Shown: positions 44,841 through 56,199, counted from the stretch's first letter. The stretch is 64,000 nucleotides of DNA from Aspidiotus rigidus (GCA_035079385.1 JAVHKY010000023.1:7208001-7272000); one strand, 5' to 3'. Numbers and translations: made by a program. Notes: generated by a model not told the origin, from the sequence alone.

Positions 44841-45729
44841 CGACCAAATCAGTAATCAAAAAAGTCAAAAGCTTTGAAAGAAGTATGTGAACACGCTTTT
44901 AGGAGATCCTTTGCGACATAAAACGTATTTTTCAGCCCGGTAGTCAAAGTGTTAATTACATATTCGATTATATGACGAGACGGGTAACCTCGTAGCAATT
45001 ACGAAAATTGATTAATATTTTTCAACGAAACAAAAGAAACCTTTTTAGTAAATAATTTTGTTCGACGATCTCTCTCTTCCTGTCGCAATGTCGATGAAAA
45101 AGATTCATCAAATAAAAACACTAATATTGTGACAATTTCATGGGCAGCCGAAAATGTCACGTAACTTTGTCGCGGCCGATATATTGAAATCCTTCTATTG
45201 GCCCGATTATGTACAGTTGGTGCACTGTCCGTTGTGGGAATAACTCTATCCCCCTCTCCCCTAATTCTGTTACGACACGAAAGGTCGATAAAAGAAAAAA
45301 TAATACGTTCGATAATTCACCGTCATAGTATGTATTTTAGCCTGCGACGAAGCCAAGTTCAGTCTTTATTAATTTATGTCATGAATTATTATTCGACGAA
45401 ATTCGCTGGAAGAATGTCGTCCGTAATCGTAATTCTCGAGCGCAATGATCATGATTATTGTTTGTTTGTCGTAGAATAAGAACTAAAAGTGCAACTATTG
45501 AACTACGTATAGTTCATGAATATTATAAAATCTCCTCCCGTTTGTCGGTAGTCGGTACTTCGAGGAAACGGGAACACGGCAAGTGACCTTCCAGAACAAA
45601 TCTGATATCTAAAATCGAATAGACAAAAGCTCAATTCATATCGCTGGATAGAATCTATGTACAATGAAATGAAAGCGAATTCTTATTCATTGAATCTATT
45701 ACGAGCTATCGTGTGAGGAACCCAGCCTC
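44841..45729. other. no gene recognised
   Basis: AT-rich sequence with one short frame (45,198-45,479, +) lacking recognisable motifs. Confidence 0.45.
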
Positions 45730-46290
45730 CGTTTTTACTGCTGGGTTCGACTCACTATGACCCCAGCACTAACGCGTTTGCGTCACTCTCCATACCCTAA
45801 CCTCCATAAAATCATCAGTCACCTTCATCTGGATTCCAGGTTACATCGGTCACTATCAATATGAAAACGTTGACCGCCTACTTGCTCACCACAACTCAAC
45901 CCATTCACAAACTACTACCGCTCTAAAATCCTGGCTTTTTGGCAAGCCCTCTGGAAAAATTAACAAGTAAAAGCCTCCCTATCCATTGGTCCGCTTCAAA
46001 GAGAAATTCCCGCCACGAAGAAATCATCCTCATTTGTCTTAGGATTGGCCATACCCGGATCATCGACTCTTTCCTCCTCCTAGGTCTTCACGCTCCTCTG
46101 TCATTTAATTACAACTTTTCAGATAACCTTACAGTTCAACGTCTCTCCTCATGCCTTGTCCTTCAAAACCACCTACAATGTTCCACATCTATAACCTCCG
46201 CACTATCCAACAACTCAGAAACCGTCGCCAACTCCTTCAGTCATTTACGTTCTACCTATTTCTTCCGACTGTTGTAATTATAAATAACTA
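45730..46290 (+). pseudogene. I-type LINE RNase H and C-terminal remnant
   Basis: Near 45,818 the frame shows VTFIWIPGYIGH and NVDRLAHHN, the end of an RNase H domain (normally WIPGHxGIxGNExxD). Another frame (45,939-46,277) continues SRHEEIILICLRIGHTRI, then LLLGLHAPLSFN, the region following RNase H in I-type elements. The RT is absent, so this is a 5'-truncated and frameshifted copy that probably ends near 46,290. Confidence 0.75.
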
Positions 46291-47323
46291 GAGGTTGGCG
46301 GCGTACCTCCGGCGCGCCTTATTGAGTCGGTATCTGTGTTTTGTAGATGTTCGAATTTTAGAGGTATCTTGCGTCTCAAAGGGTCGCTTTGCTAGCTTTT
46401 TACATTTGTCAAAAATTTAGTACTGTTGATAGTATTTCATTTTTACCAATAACATTTACTGTATAGGAATGATAAAATCGCCCAACCTTCAAAGTTATTC
46501 TCGACTCTGAGATAAAATTTAGCGCTAAATCTGAATAAAATTATTAAGAAATTCTGCGAAGCACTAAAGTGGGTTAATGGGACCAAAAAGGGTCAATATT
46601 TCTCCATATCAAAAAAAGTCGACTAACCTTCAACGTTTTTCTTGATTCTAGGGTAAAATTGTGTGCTGAGTTGAAAAAAAAAACTGGCAAGAAACAACAG
46701 GAGTTTTTGCGGAAACAACCGCCTTGATCATTCACGGGGCCTCAGTCGATCTTTTACCGCGAGCATGTAATGGGAAACGAAGTCGCCAGTATCATTCTCT
46801 CCTTCGCCCGAAACAACAGCAGTTTTTGCGAAAGTATCCGCCTTGATCATACACGGAGACTCAGTCGATCTATGTTGAACCCAGGGATCATTCGCCTGCC
46901 TCTTTCAAACATGGGGTCTTGACCGTTTTCTTACCGCGTCGAGCTTGAGGATATCATTCCCTCCTCCGGATGAAACCCCAGAAAATTCCGGGCGTTCGTC
47001 TGCCTCAATCAAAGACTGAGCTGTAGCTGATCGCTCATCACGAGCAAGACCGGATTTGTGGTATCCTCCCATTGCCTGAATCAAGGAGTTTTATTTGCAC
47101 TTTGGCCCGCTTCCTTCATAGGTGGCGCGTCAGTTGATCTCTCATCGTAAGCACGCAACAGAAGACCAACTTTGCGTTCTTTGACTGAAACAACGAGAGT
47201 TTTCGCACTTTTCCCCGCTTTGATCATACGCAGAGCCCTAATCAATCTCTCACCGCGAACCTTCAATGGAAGATGAATTTGTCATCTCGCTCCAATCCCC
47301 AAATGAGGAGAATTTCCACAATT

Positions 47324-47400
47324 GAAGCGCTGCGTGGAAAAGGGGCCTCCGTCTAATGTATTTCTTATGTAACGGAGGCCCCTTTTCCACGAAGCGCTTC
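47324..47400. mobile_element. 77-bp hairpin mini-element with AATT duplication
   Basis: Arms of 29 bases (GAAGCGCTGCGTGGAAAAGG and nine more) pair with one mismatch around a 19-base loop. AATT precedes (47,320-47,323) and follows (47,401-47,404). The related copy 2 has the same neighbourhood without the hairpin and with one AATT (TTTCCGCAATTTCC near 57,612 on the reverse strand), so this is a precise insertion. No coding capacity. Confidence 0.85.
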
Positions 47401-47529
47401 AATTTCCTATTTCGGATCTGTCACCTGACGTTAGTTAATTTCTCACTCCGCGAGCACTCAACGGCAGACGATTTTGTCAACATTCCTTCCATCCCCGGGA
47501 TCAACAATTTTATTGCAAAATGATAAAAA

Positions 47530-49985
47530 TTTTCGATTTTTCATTTTGGAGATCATCTAGGACCATTTCAGTATTATTCTTGAACACGGCGCTGAATTTT
47601 ACTTCAGAATTGAGAAAAACTTTTGAAGATTACGCAACTTTTCATCTTGGAGGAATTGTGATTCTCTTTGAGCCCATCATCCCGTTTTGGTGCTCCAAAG
47701 TATTTTTTAAGCATCTTTTTCAGACTCAGCGCGAAAGTCCACTTGAAAATCAAATTAAAATGTGAAAGTTTAAACAATTTTCCAACTTGGGGGAATTTTG
47801 GCTCTTTTTGGGTCCATTAACCCTTTTTAAGTGCTTTGAAGAGCTTTTCAAGCATTTTTTTTCAGACTCAGCGCGAAATTCCACTTAAAAATTGAATTAC
47901 AATTCAAATTTAACAACTTGGGGGAATTTTGGCTCCTTTTGGGTCCATTAACCCTTTTTAAGTGCTTTGAAGAGCTTTTTAAGCATTTTTTTCAGACTCA
48001 GCGCGAAAGTCCACTTAAAAATCAAATTAAAATATGAAAGTTTGAACACTTTTTCAATTTGGGGAAATGTTGGCCCTTTTTTTGACCCATTAACACATTT
48101 TTGTGCTTCAAGGAATTTTTCAAGAATTTTTTTCGGACTCAGCGCAACATGGCACTTGAAAATCGAATGAAAATTTGAAAGTTTGAACGATTTACCAATT
48201 TAGTAAAATGTTGGCCCATTTTGGGCCCATTAACCCCTTTCTAGTACTTCGAAAAGCTGTTTGAGCATTTTTTTTCGGACCCAGCGCAAAATTCCACTTG
48301 AAAATCAAATTAAAATTTGAAAGTTTGAATTCTTTTCCCATTCGGGGAAATTTTGACCTTTTTTGGGCCCATTGATCCATATCGGTGCTTCGAAGAATTT
48401 TTTAAACATGTTTTTCGGACTCAGTGCGAAATTCCACTTAAAAATTGAATTACAATTCAAATTTTCCAACTTGGGAGAATTTTGGCTCTTTTTGGGCCCA
48501 TTAACTCTTTTTTAGGTGCATTGAAGAGTTTTTTAAGCATTTTTTTTTTGGACTCCGCGCAAAAGTTCACTAGAAAATCAAATTAAAATTTGAGAGTTTG
48601 AACGATTTTTCTATTTGGGGAAATTTTGATCCTTTTTGGGCCCATTGACCCATTTTGGTGCTTCAAGGAATTTTTCAAGCATTTAGTTTCGGACTCAGCA
48701 CAAAATGGGACTTGGAAATCGAATTAAAATTTGAAAGTTTGATCGATTTTCCAATTTGGGAAAATTTTGGCCCTTTCTGGTACTTCGAAGAACTGTTTGA
48801 GCATTTTTTTTTTTCGGACTCAGCGCAAAATTCCACTTGAAAGACAAATTAAAATTTGAAAGTTTAAAAAATTGTCCAATTTGGGGAAATTTTGTGGGCG
48901 CATTAACCCATGTCGGTGCTTCGAAGAATTTTTTAAACACGTTTTTCGGACTCAGCGCAAAATTCCACTTGAAAATTGAATCACAATTCAAATTTTCCAA
49001 CTTGGGAGAATTTTGGCTCTTTTTGGGTGCTTTGAAGAGCTTTTTAAGCATTTTTTTCGGACTCAGCGCAACATGGCACTTGAAAATTGAATTAAAATTT
49101 GAAAGTTTGAACGATTTACCAATTTAGGAAAATTTTGGCCCATTTTGGGCCCATTAACCCCTTTCTAGTACTTCAAAAAACTGTTTAAGCATTTTTTTTT
49201 CAGACTCAGCGCAAAATTCCACTTGAAAATCAAATTAAAATTTGAAAGTTTGAATACTTTTCCCATTCGGGGAAATGTTGACCTTTTTTGGGCCCATTGA
49301 TCCATATCGGTGCTTCAAAGAATTTTTTAAACACGTTTTTCGGACTCAGTGCGAAATTCCGCTTCAAAATCGAATTACAATTCAAATTTTCCAACTCTGA
49401 AGAATTTTGACTCTTTGTGGGCCCATAACCCCTTTTAGGTGCATTGAAGAGCTTTTTAAGCATTTTTTTTGGACTCCGCGCAAAAGTTCACTTGAAAATC
49501 AAATTAAAATTTGAGAGTTTGAACGATTTTTCTATTTGGGGAAATTTTGATCTTTTTTGGGCCCATTGACCCATTTTGGTGCTTCAAGGAATTTTTCAAG
49601 CATTTAGTTTCGGACTCAGCGCAAAATGGGACTTGGAAATGGAATTAAAATTTGAAAGTTTGATCGATTTTCCAATTTGGGGAAATTTTGGCCCTTTCTG
49701 GTACTTCGAAGAACTGTTTGAGCATTTTTTTTTCGGACTCAGCGCAAAATTCCACTTGAAAGTCAAATTAAAATTTGAAAGTTTAAATAATTGTCCAATT
49801 TGGTGAAATTTTGATGTTTTGTGGGCGCATTAACCCATGTCGGTGCTTCGAAGAATTTTTTAAAGATTTTTTTCGGACTCAGCGCGAAATTCGACTTAAA
49901 AATCGAATTACAATTCAAAAGTTTGAACAATTTTCCAACTTGGGGGCATTTTGACCCTTTTTGGCCTATTAACCCATTTTGGACT
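47530..49985. repeat. satellite array, about 17 units of 113-161 bp
   Basis: Each unit contains CGGACTCAGCGCAAAATTCC, then ACTTGAAAATCAAATTAAAA, TTTGAAAGTTTGAAC, a GGGGAAATTTTGG block and GGGCCCATTAACCC, ending near TGCTTCGAAGAATTTTT. Unit lengths vary because A/T runs and the middle block change. Starts of the CGGACTC motif lie near 47,711, 47,872, 47,993, 48,135 and so on to about 49,877. Confidence 0.85.
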
Positions 49986-49989
49986 CTCG

Positions 49990-50230
49990 ACCTATTCGAC
50001 AAAAATTTAGATTCTCAAACTATATTATACTAGGCTTATAGTAAGTCTAGGCCTTCTTTATACTAGCTTTATCTAGGCCTAGGCTTCTCGGAATTTTCAA
50101 TACCAAATCCCATTTGTCTCATAAAACTGGTTCTCTGCGTTCCTCGTTTCACTTTGTTAGAGAAGCCGTCGTTTTTAAGAAGTTTGCCGTGCCCTGTGCG
50201 CCGTACGCCGTCCGCAAAAAACTAATGGTG
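49990..50230 (-). repeat. R45 repeat family, copy 4
   Basis: On the minus strand it begins AACGACGGCTTCTCTAACAA and passes GAGGAACGCAGAGAACC and ATTTGGTATTGAAAATTCC, then CTAGGCCTAGATAAAGC-like sequence and an end near 49,990. GTGCGCCGTACGCCGTCCGC at about 50,197 echoes the GGACGGCGCACGGC end of other copies. Confidence 0.65.
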
Positions 50231-52541
50231 TCCCGAAGAGTCTAAATTTTTCTGTGTCTCCTCCTATAATATCTTGCTCGAAAGTCAAAATTTCCTCAAA
50301 GCGGAGAAGATGGCCGACAAACTGACCTAACTTGATGCGAAGACAAAAACCCAACTATAGGAGGGGGAGTTGGAAATATCTAGGGTGATAACATTTTTCA
50401 ACCCAGATTTGAGCTATGTAGGGGTGTTGAAATTGAAAAAATTTCGGGTGGGTCAGTTTTTGCAAAACATCGCGTTGCATAGCACATGGCAAAATTTTGA
50501 AGGAACCCCCAAAGAACAGATCCCCTAAGCTGAATATCGAAGTCAAATTTGTGCAATGAAATTGGTTCCCTAAATTTCTTCTTCCAATTCGTGGAGGAAG
50601 CCGTTCCTTTCCCAGATCCTTTGGTTTCTGAACGGACGCGGGCATTTCTCGTGGGTTTCCTTGCTACAAAATAATCTCCAGAATCTTGACATCAATTTCC
50701 GTTGCGAGATTGCTTAAAAATTTCTTTTAACTTCTCTATTTAGGTCGATTTCGCAACTAAAAAGGGAATGTTTTTTTTTTTTGGGGGGGGGGGGAGGAGG
50801 GGGACGGAAAAATTTGATGTTCATCAGTGGTGAACGTGTTCTACGGATCTCTCGATTCTACCATTTTGTGATAAATTAACTGGCTACAGTAGTTCATACT
50901 TCCAAACTTAATTGCGTTGGGAAGAAGAGTGGTAGAAAGAATAGAGACAACGTTTGCTCAGTCGATATCTACGTCGACGTTTTCAGTGGAAGCGAGGATC
51001 CCTCTCTAGGGTTAGAATCTGTAAGACTTAACATTGATCAGGCGAGGGGCCATAGCGTTGCGTAGAGGCATAAGAAGAACCATGGATGAGGGTATCCATG
51101 GAAGTAGCCTCCCCAATTATGCCAAATTCATGAAGCGTATGTTCTATACAAACATGGTGAGGACGAGAAAGTAAGTATTTTTGCATCCTATTTTCATTTA
51201 GAAAGGGATAGATGCATAGAAGTTAGAGATATGGGGCGAGGAAGAATGATAATACCACTTTTCCACTAGCTCTTATGGAAAAGTGATAACATCATTTGGC
51301 TTCACCCTGCAAGTTAGAGAGGAAATCTTGAATACGTCGGTGTTGTCGAAGTGAGGAAAAGAAATTATTTTCAAATTCGTTCATGAAGGTGTCGACCATT
51401 AAAGAACCAATAGGGTTATCCGTATTTTTCGGAAGAGGATAGAATTTGAAGCGCAATCAGACAAATCCAACCTTGAGTCGGGATAATTTTTTGAGGGGTT
51501 GTTAGTGAAATTTGTAAGAGAGATCGAAAGCTATCGAACAAACGAAAATCAAGTCTCTGCACGCCAAAAATTCGCTCTTGTACAACGATATGAAGATAAA
51601 CACAATCCTCCTCAACTTTCGAAGGCCCGTCCGACACGTGAGGAAAGTTTTTACGCTTCGAAGGTAAGCTCATTGGAAAGCTCGTTGAAAATAGCTAATA
51701 AAGAAGAAAACTTTTTTTTTTGAAATTTTTTTCGTTTTTGCTCGTACTGCGAAAATTAATTTACCGACTTGAGGTTGGATTTTTCTGACTTCTCTCTCTC
51801 TCTCTCAAGAGGCGAGTGGTGGATGACCAGCAGATATTAAAATGATTCATAAATTTATTAGCTTCCTCATGTAGGATGTGTTATTAGGTCACCAAACTTC
51901 GGATGTGCAATTTAGAAAGAGGAATTGATTTGAACACAATAGTATTGTGCAGATAGAAGGGGATACTTTGTACGTATGTAACTAGGACTAAGAGTAACAT
52001 CGGAATCGATCGTGTTAAATGTTAATTCATTTCCGATTGATTCATCCATGAAGTCGCATAAAAATTTCCCTAAATTTGAAATCGCCCAAGTATACACTAC
52101 TGTACGTCTAGCTTAACCTATGTGTAGGTTGTCTACATAATTGAATCTTCTAACCTTTCTTGAAATTAAAAATAATCTAACGTGTAACCTACTGAATTTG
52201 TAATTTTAATGAAGTTCGAAAAATCTTATAATTATTAGAAGCTATATCATCTCTTGAAAAACAATGTATCAGAAGATATACGTACCTAATCATAATTACA
52301 AATGTCCGAAGAAATCTTCATTTGACTACAGAATTAACATAACAGCTAAAAGTCCCCCTTTTGTAAATGGTTCATAATTTTTCGCGATTATATTTCTCTG
52401 TTATAAAGACAGCTGTAGGCTTCGCATTGAGAAGCAGTTTCTGTCGTTACGAAACTACTGGCGGCAGCGAATGCTATACCTCTTTTATAACATAGGATTA
52501 CATTTTCTAAAGAAGTTAAACTTATATCTTTGACAGTCGTG
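50231..52541. other. no gene recognised upstream of the decarboxylase
   Basis: Mixed sequence. A T12-G12-type run lies at about 50,769-50,793. Short frames lack motifs. No bacterial-looking gene or second gene of an operon was found in this flank. The last 150 bases (52,400-52,540) contain two TATAA-like boxes (52,402 and 52,486). Confidence 0.5.
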
Positions 52542-52542
52542 C

Positions 52543-52576
52543 TCAGTTTTCAATATTTGCTGTTTCAAAATGGATA
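52543..52576 (+). promoter_or_regulatory. Inr-DPE core promoter candidate for the decarboxylase
   Basis: TCAGTT at 52,543-52,548 matches the arthropod initiator (TCAGTY, A+1 = 52,545). GGATA at 52,572-52,576 occupies exactly +28 to +32 and matches the DPE consensus RGWYV. The leader would be 25 bases. The start context CAAAATGG is a strong insect Kozak sequence, and there is no Shine-Dalgarno-like purine tract. The match could be chance (roughly one in forty for the DPE once the Inr is given). Confidence 0.5.
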
Positions 52577-54780
52577 ACAACATACTAATAGTCGAATGTT
52601 TGGAATACGAATTCAGTCGAGCTGTGATCAGAGACATTAAAAAATTGTTGGGATGTTCTTATAACGTTATCACCTGCAGTACCCTGTCAGAAGCGGAGCT
52701 GATTGTCAAGTCGAACATTCCCCTGTGTTCATTGCTGTTTTCGAAATCTTTGGGTCATGCGCCCGGCGATTCAACGGCTCCTACGCCGGATTTGTTTGAG
52801 TCCAACGTGGTAGATATTCTACATGCCCGACAGCCAGGAGTGCCGACATTTTATCTGAATGAGGCCACAGAAGTCGACGTGGCCACTACACTCTTGACGA
52901 AAATCAAAGAAATTCTCTTCGTATGTCAGGACGGCGCGGAATTCATCCATGGAAGAATCGTTCATTTTGCCCAACGGTATTTGGAAAATTTATTACCAAC
53001 TTTTACGGACGATCTACGCAAATTCGCGGAAATTTACGAGTACTCGTGGACTATACCAGGCCACCAAGGGGTCGGTATGAAGAAAAGTCCCATCGGTAAA
53101 GCTTTTCTCGACTTTGTCGGGGACAGTGTCTTCAAATTGGATTTGAATAGCTCAAGATCCGACTTGGGATCTCTGTTGGGCCATTCTGGGCCGTTTTTAG
53201 AATCGGAAAAAGAGATTGCCAACATTTTCGGTGCAGAGATATCGTTCACTGGAGTTGTTGGCGGTTCTGGATCGAATCGAACAGTTATGCAGTATTGCAT
53301 GAGGGATAAGGATGTTGTCGTTGTTGACCGCAATTGTCACAAATCCATCGCACACGGTCTCATATTGACGGGGGCAATAGCCGAGTTTGTGAAACCGAGA
53401 AGGAACGAGTACGGCATTATCGGACCATTCAAAATCTCTGAATTGGAGGAAATAATGCAGGATCGGATGATAAGATACTTCGTCATGACTAATTGCACCT
53501 TTGATGGGCTTTGTTATTTCATTGACAAAGCTAAAGATGCTTTATCAAAGGTCAAGTACATCCATTATGATGAGGCTTGGTTTGCTTATGCGAAATTTCA
53601 CCCCATATACGAGGGCACGTATGCTATGCAAGGAGATTATAAAAATTATACGGGCGAATCAACAGTATTTGCGACGCATTCTACACACAAGATGCTGAAT
53701 GCTTTCGGACAAGGGTCATTCATCCATGTGAGGAGCGGTCGTGGTGATGATGCCAAAGTAGTCTCAGAGGATTTCAACCAGTCCTATATGATGCACACGA
53801 CTACATCTCCTTCTTATATTCTTGCAGCTTCGAACGATGTCTCTGCAAGCATGATGAAAGGTGATATGGGCAAATCGCTGGTGCAGGAGTCTCTTATTGA
53901 AGCCATCCATTTCAGGAAAACACTTTCGAGACTTTATTATGACCATACATCAAAAAAGGATCCACTTGATTGGTTTTTCAAACCGTGGAATCCCGAGAAA
54001 ATAGGTGACAAATTATTCCACGAGCTAAAAACGAAAAGTCTCATCGAACAAAAAAATTGGATTTTGAGCCCGAAAGATCTATGGCACGGGTTTGACGAGA
54101 TGGAAAAATCGTGGTGTATGTTGGATCCTCTCAAAGTAACCATAATAACGAAGTTTGAAAATATCCAGATTCCAGCTCCTCTGGTTTGTGTCTGGCTGGC
54201 TAGCAAAGGTGTCACTATTTGTCGGAATACGGAATTTACAATCATGTTCTTGTTTTCGATGGGAGTGACGAAAGGAAAGTGGATCACACTAGTGCAGTAT
54301 CTATCGGAGTTCAAAGAGTTCTACGACAAGGATCTTTGCTTACAAGACATATTACCCGACCTCGTAACGAAACATCCGGAATATGCCAACGAAGGACTGA
54401 AAAGTTTGGGAGACAAGATGATCAAATTCTTGGAAGTTAACGATTTGACCAGTCTTTCGAATGGAGCGGCCTCATATTTGCCGGCCAAGAGCGAAATGTC
54501 TTGTCGGGAAGCTTTCCAGCAAATACCCAGTTCGACCCAATTCGTCCCACTCGAACAGCTTTACAATCGCGTTTCAGCATCGTTCATCATTCCATATCCA
54601 CCTGGAATTCCCATAATAATTTCTGGCGAAAGATTCGGAGAGAAGGACAAGTGTCCGATCGTAAAGTACTTGCTGGCACTCGAACTTTGGGATGAAACAT
54701 TCCCTGGATTTGATCACGAGACGACCGGAGTGAAGAAGGACGAAAACTCAGGGAAGTTTCTGGTTTGTGTCACGAAATGA
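52570..54780 (+). CDS. bacterial-type arginine decarboxylase, AdiA-like, probable horizontally acquired gene
   Basis: An uninterrupted 736-residue frame. ATG at 52,570 is the first in frame, with CAAAATGG context. It is a fold-type-I, PLP-dependent Orn/Lys/Arg decarboxylase. Residues 1-125 form the N-terminal wing domain. PGHQGVG lies at 163-169, the cofactor-phosphate loop GGSGSNR at 231-237, NCHKS with the ring-stacking His at 257, DEAW with the ring-nitrogen Asp at 334, HSTHK with the Schiff-base Lys at 374, the FNQSYMMHTTTSPSY stretch at 402-416, and YPPGIP at 676-681. The length matches bacterial enzymes (about 710-755). Motif wording is nearer AdiA than CadA/SpeC, so L-arginine to agmatine plus CO2 is the likely reaction; lysine or ornithine cannot be excluded. 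It is cytosolic: there is no signal peptide or membrane segment. No introns, with arthropod transposons on both sides. Odd: ALSQAS after the lysine is AFGQGS, and PGHQGG lacks one glycine. Confidence 0.93.
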   Translation: MDNNILIVECLEYEFSRAVIRDIKKLLGCSYNVITCSTLSEAELIVKSNIPLCSLLFSKSLGHAPGDSTAPTPDLFESNVVDILHARQPGVPTFYLNEATEVDVATTLLTKIKEILFVCQDGAEFIHGRIVHFAQRYLENLLPTFTDDLRKFAEIYEYSWTIPGHQGVGMKKSPIGKAFLDFVGDSVFKLDLNSSRSDLGSLLGHSGPFLESEKEIANIFGAEISFTGVVGGSGSNRTVMQYCMRDKDVVVVDRNCHKSIAHGLILTGAIAEFVKPRRNEYGIIGPFKISELEEIMQDRMIRYFVMTNCTFDGLCYFIDKAKDALSKVKYIHYDEAWFAYAKFHPIYEGTYAMQGDYKNYTGESTVFATHSTHKMLNAFGQGSFIHVRSGRGDDAKVVSEDFNQSYMMHTTTSPSYILAASNDVSASMMKGDMGKSLVQESLIEAIHFRKTLSRLYYDHTSKKDPLDWFFKPWNPEKIGDKLFHELKTKSLIEQKNWILSPKDLWHGFDEMEKSWCMLDPLKVTIITKFENIQIPAPLVCVWLASKGVTICRNTEFTIMFLFSMGVTKGKWITLVQYLSEFKEFYDKDLCLQDILPDLVTKHPEYANEGLKSLGDKMIKFLEVNDLTSLSNGAASYLPAKSEMSCREAFQQIPSSTQFVPLEQLYNRVSASFIIPYPPGIPIIISGERFGEKDKCPIVKYLLALELWDETFPGFDHETTGVKKDENSGKFLVCVTK

Positions 54781-54919
54781 AGAATAATTGCAGTAAGTAT
54801 GGAGAGGTGCCCGGAAATATTCTAGCAGATGTAATAATTTGGACGTAGGTAATTATGTTTTAAACGTTTTGTAAGAAAGTGCAATATTGCCTGCCTAGAG
54901 GCGCTCTACTAGAAAAAAT

Positions 54920-54925
54920 AATAAA
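54920..54925 (+). terminator. polyadenylation signal AATAAA
   Basis: AATAAA lies 140 bases after the decarboxylase stop codon, within GAAAAAATAATAAAATTATT. Its position suits the 3' end of a eukaryotic transcript. A GTAAGTAT at about 54,793 could act as a donor in the 3' UTR but has no obvious acceptor. Confidence 0.6.
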
Positions 54926-56199
54926 ATTATTCTGTTTGAAAGTACGTGGTCCAAATTGAAAGAAATACTTTAGATCTGATTTGTATGTAAAGCTTAGGAC
55001 ACAGTTACAAAATTTGCTTCCAAAGGCTCAGAACCTTCGACGAACTTTAGGAGAAAGTTAAGGTAGTCCATCTACGAAAGGTTTTATCATTAGAGCTCTT
55101 AATCTTTCGAGATATTTCCGTCAATTTTCCAATAGCTTTCAACTTTTGAAGAACGTTTTACAAAAAAATTCGAATAGGACTGTATCTCTCTTCCTAAACG
55201 AAGAATAGGTGGATTTATAGTGATTTTCATGATCTTAGATTTAAAACCTGAAAACATTAGTCCCTCTCCTGAAAATCTCTTTCCTTAAGATTCACATATT
55301 AGCTGGGAGGGGAAGTTCAATAAATACATGAAGTCAATGTTATTTCCCCCTTCTCAGCCTGGTATAAACCTGCGGTGCCACAAGACGCAGATGAAAGAAA
55401 ATAAGATCGTTATTTTGTTCACATTAACAAGTAAAATCCAGAATATAATGTATAGATACGTATCTTAATGACGTGAGTCGTAAAGATCATATCCTCTCCC
55501 TCATTAATAAGAAGCGATCGAAAAGTGCATTAATTCTCTCTTCGAATTGTAATCAACTATACAAAGCATTCGTCCCTACTTTCTTTGTGAGAGGTCGTAT
55601 AAATATGGATTAGGATTCGCGATTAATTATTGTAATTATATACAAGAAATGCGAATTTTCGGGTCAGGAAATTTGCCCGCGAAAAAATTGGCGAACAGAA
55701 AAAACAGCCGAAAAGTGTGACCCAGAGAAAAAACTCTTTTGAGATATTGATCAGTATGAAAATTACCTGCGCGAAAAAACTTGTGTGAGAAATTCGACAA
55801 TGAAGAAATTTTCGAGTACTTGGAAAAAAAAAACCAAATTATATCCAGCTCCACCAAAAATAATCTGGCGCGGCCGAATAAATAAAGATCACTTTTATTG
55901 TTTTTCTCAATCTAGCTATCAGTTGAGACAGAATAATATTCGTTTTAATGAATATTGCAGGGCACTGGACACAATGAATACGGTCCGTCTAAAAAATTAA
56001 TACAGAAAGAGTGAGAGAGAACATTTTTTCCAAGGTACTGTCGAGGCTATCGGTAGTCCAGATAGTTTGTCTTAAAATTACCGGTACTATCGATAGTTTG
56101 AATGGAAAATATCGATCAGAAGAAAAGTACCTATGCTAGACGTAGGATAGATACTTTTCTCCTGGTCGTTATTTTTTCAAAAAGCGAGAAATGCATCTC
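54926..56199. other. no gene recognised downstream of the decarboxylase
   Basis: AT-rich sequence with no second bacterial-like gene. Short frames are without motifs. The repeat at 56,200 follows. Confidence 0.5.

Larger units (their letters stand above)
46470..49985 (-). mobile_element. satellite-bearing element, truncated copy 1
   Basis: Compared with the complete copy at 56,590-58,851, this block is inverted and has the same order: a short satellite part (46,470-46,680), a unique part (46,680-47,525), then a long satellite array. For example ATCAAGGAGTTTTATTTGCA and the stretch around 46,990-47,090 match the reverse complement of 57,840-57,950. Terminal inverted repeats are absent at both ends, so it is a fragment. 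No protein is encoded; frames through it come from the repeats. The array is expanded relative to copy 2 (about 17 units against four). Confidence 0.8.

Noticed and set aside
47520..50033. A series of 60-118-codon frames that look like a protein family (FFGLSAKFHLKIELQF-like)
   Set aside because: They repeat with the satellite period and follow its sequence on both strands; no start or stop pattern suggests selection.
52570..54780. Bacterial contamination as the source of the decarboxylase
   Set aside because: Both flanks are contiguous with AT-rich arthropod transposon-bearing DNA, no second bacterial gene is adjacent and there is no Shine-Dalgarno; only an assembly join could still explain it, which long reads would settle.
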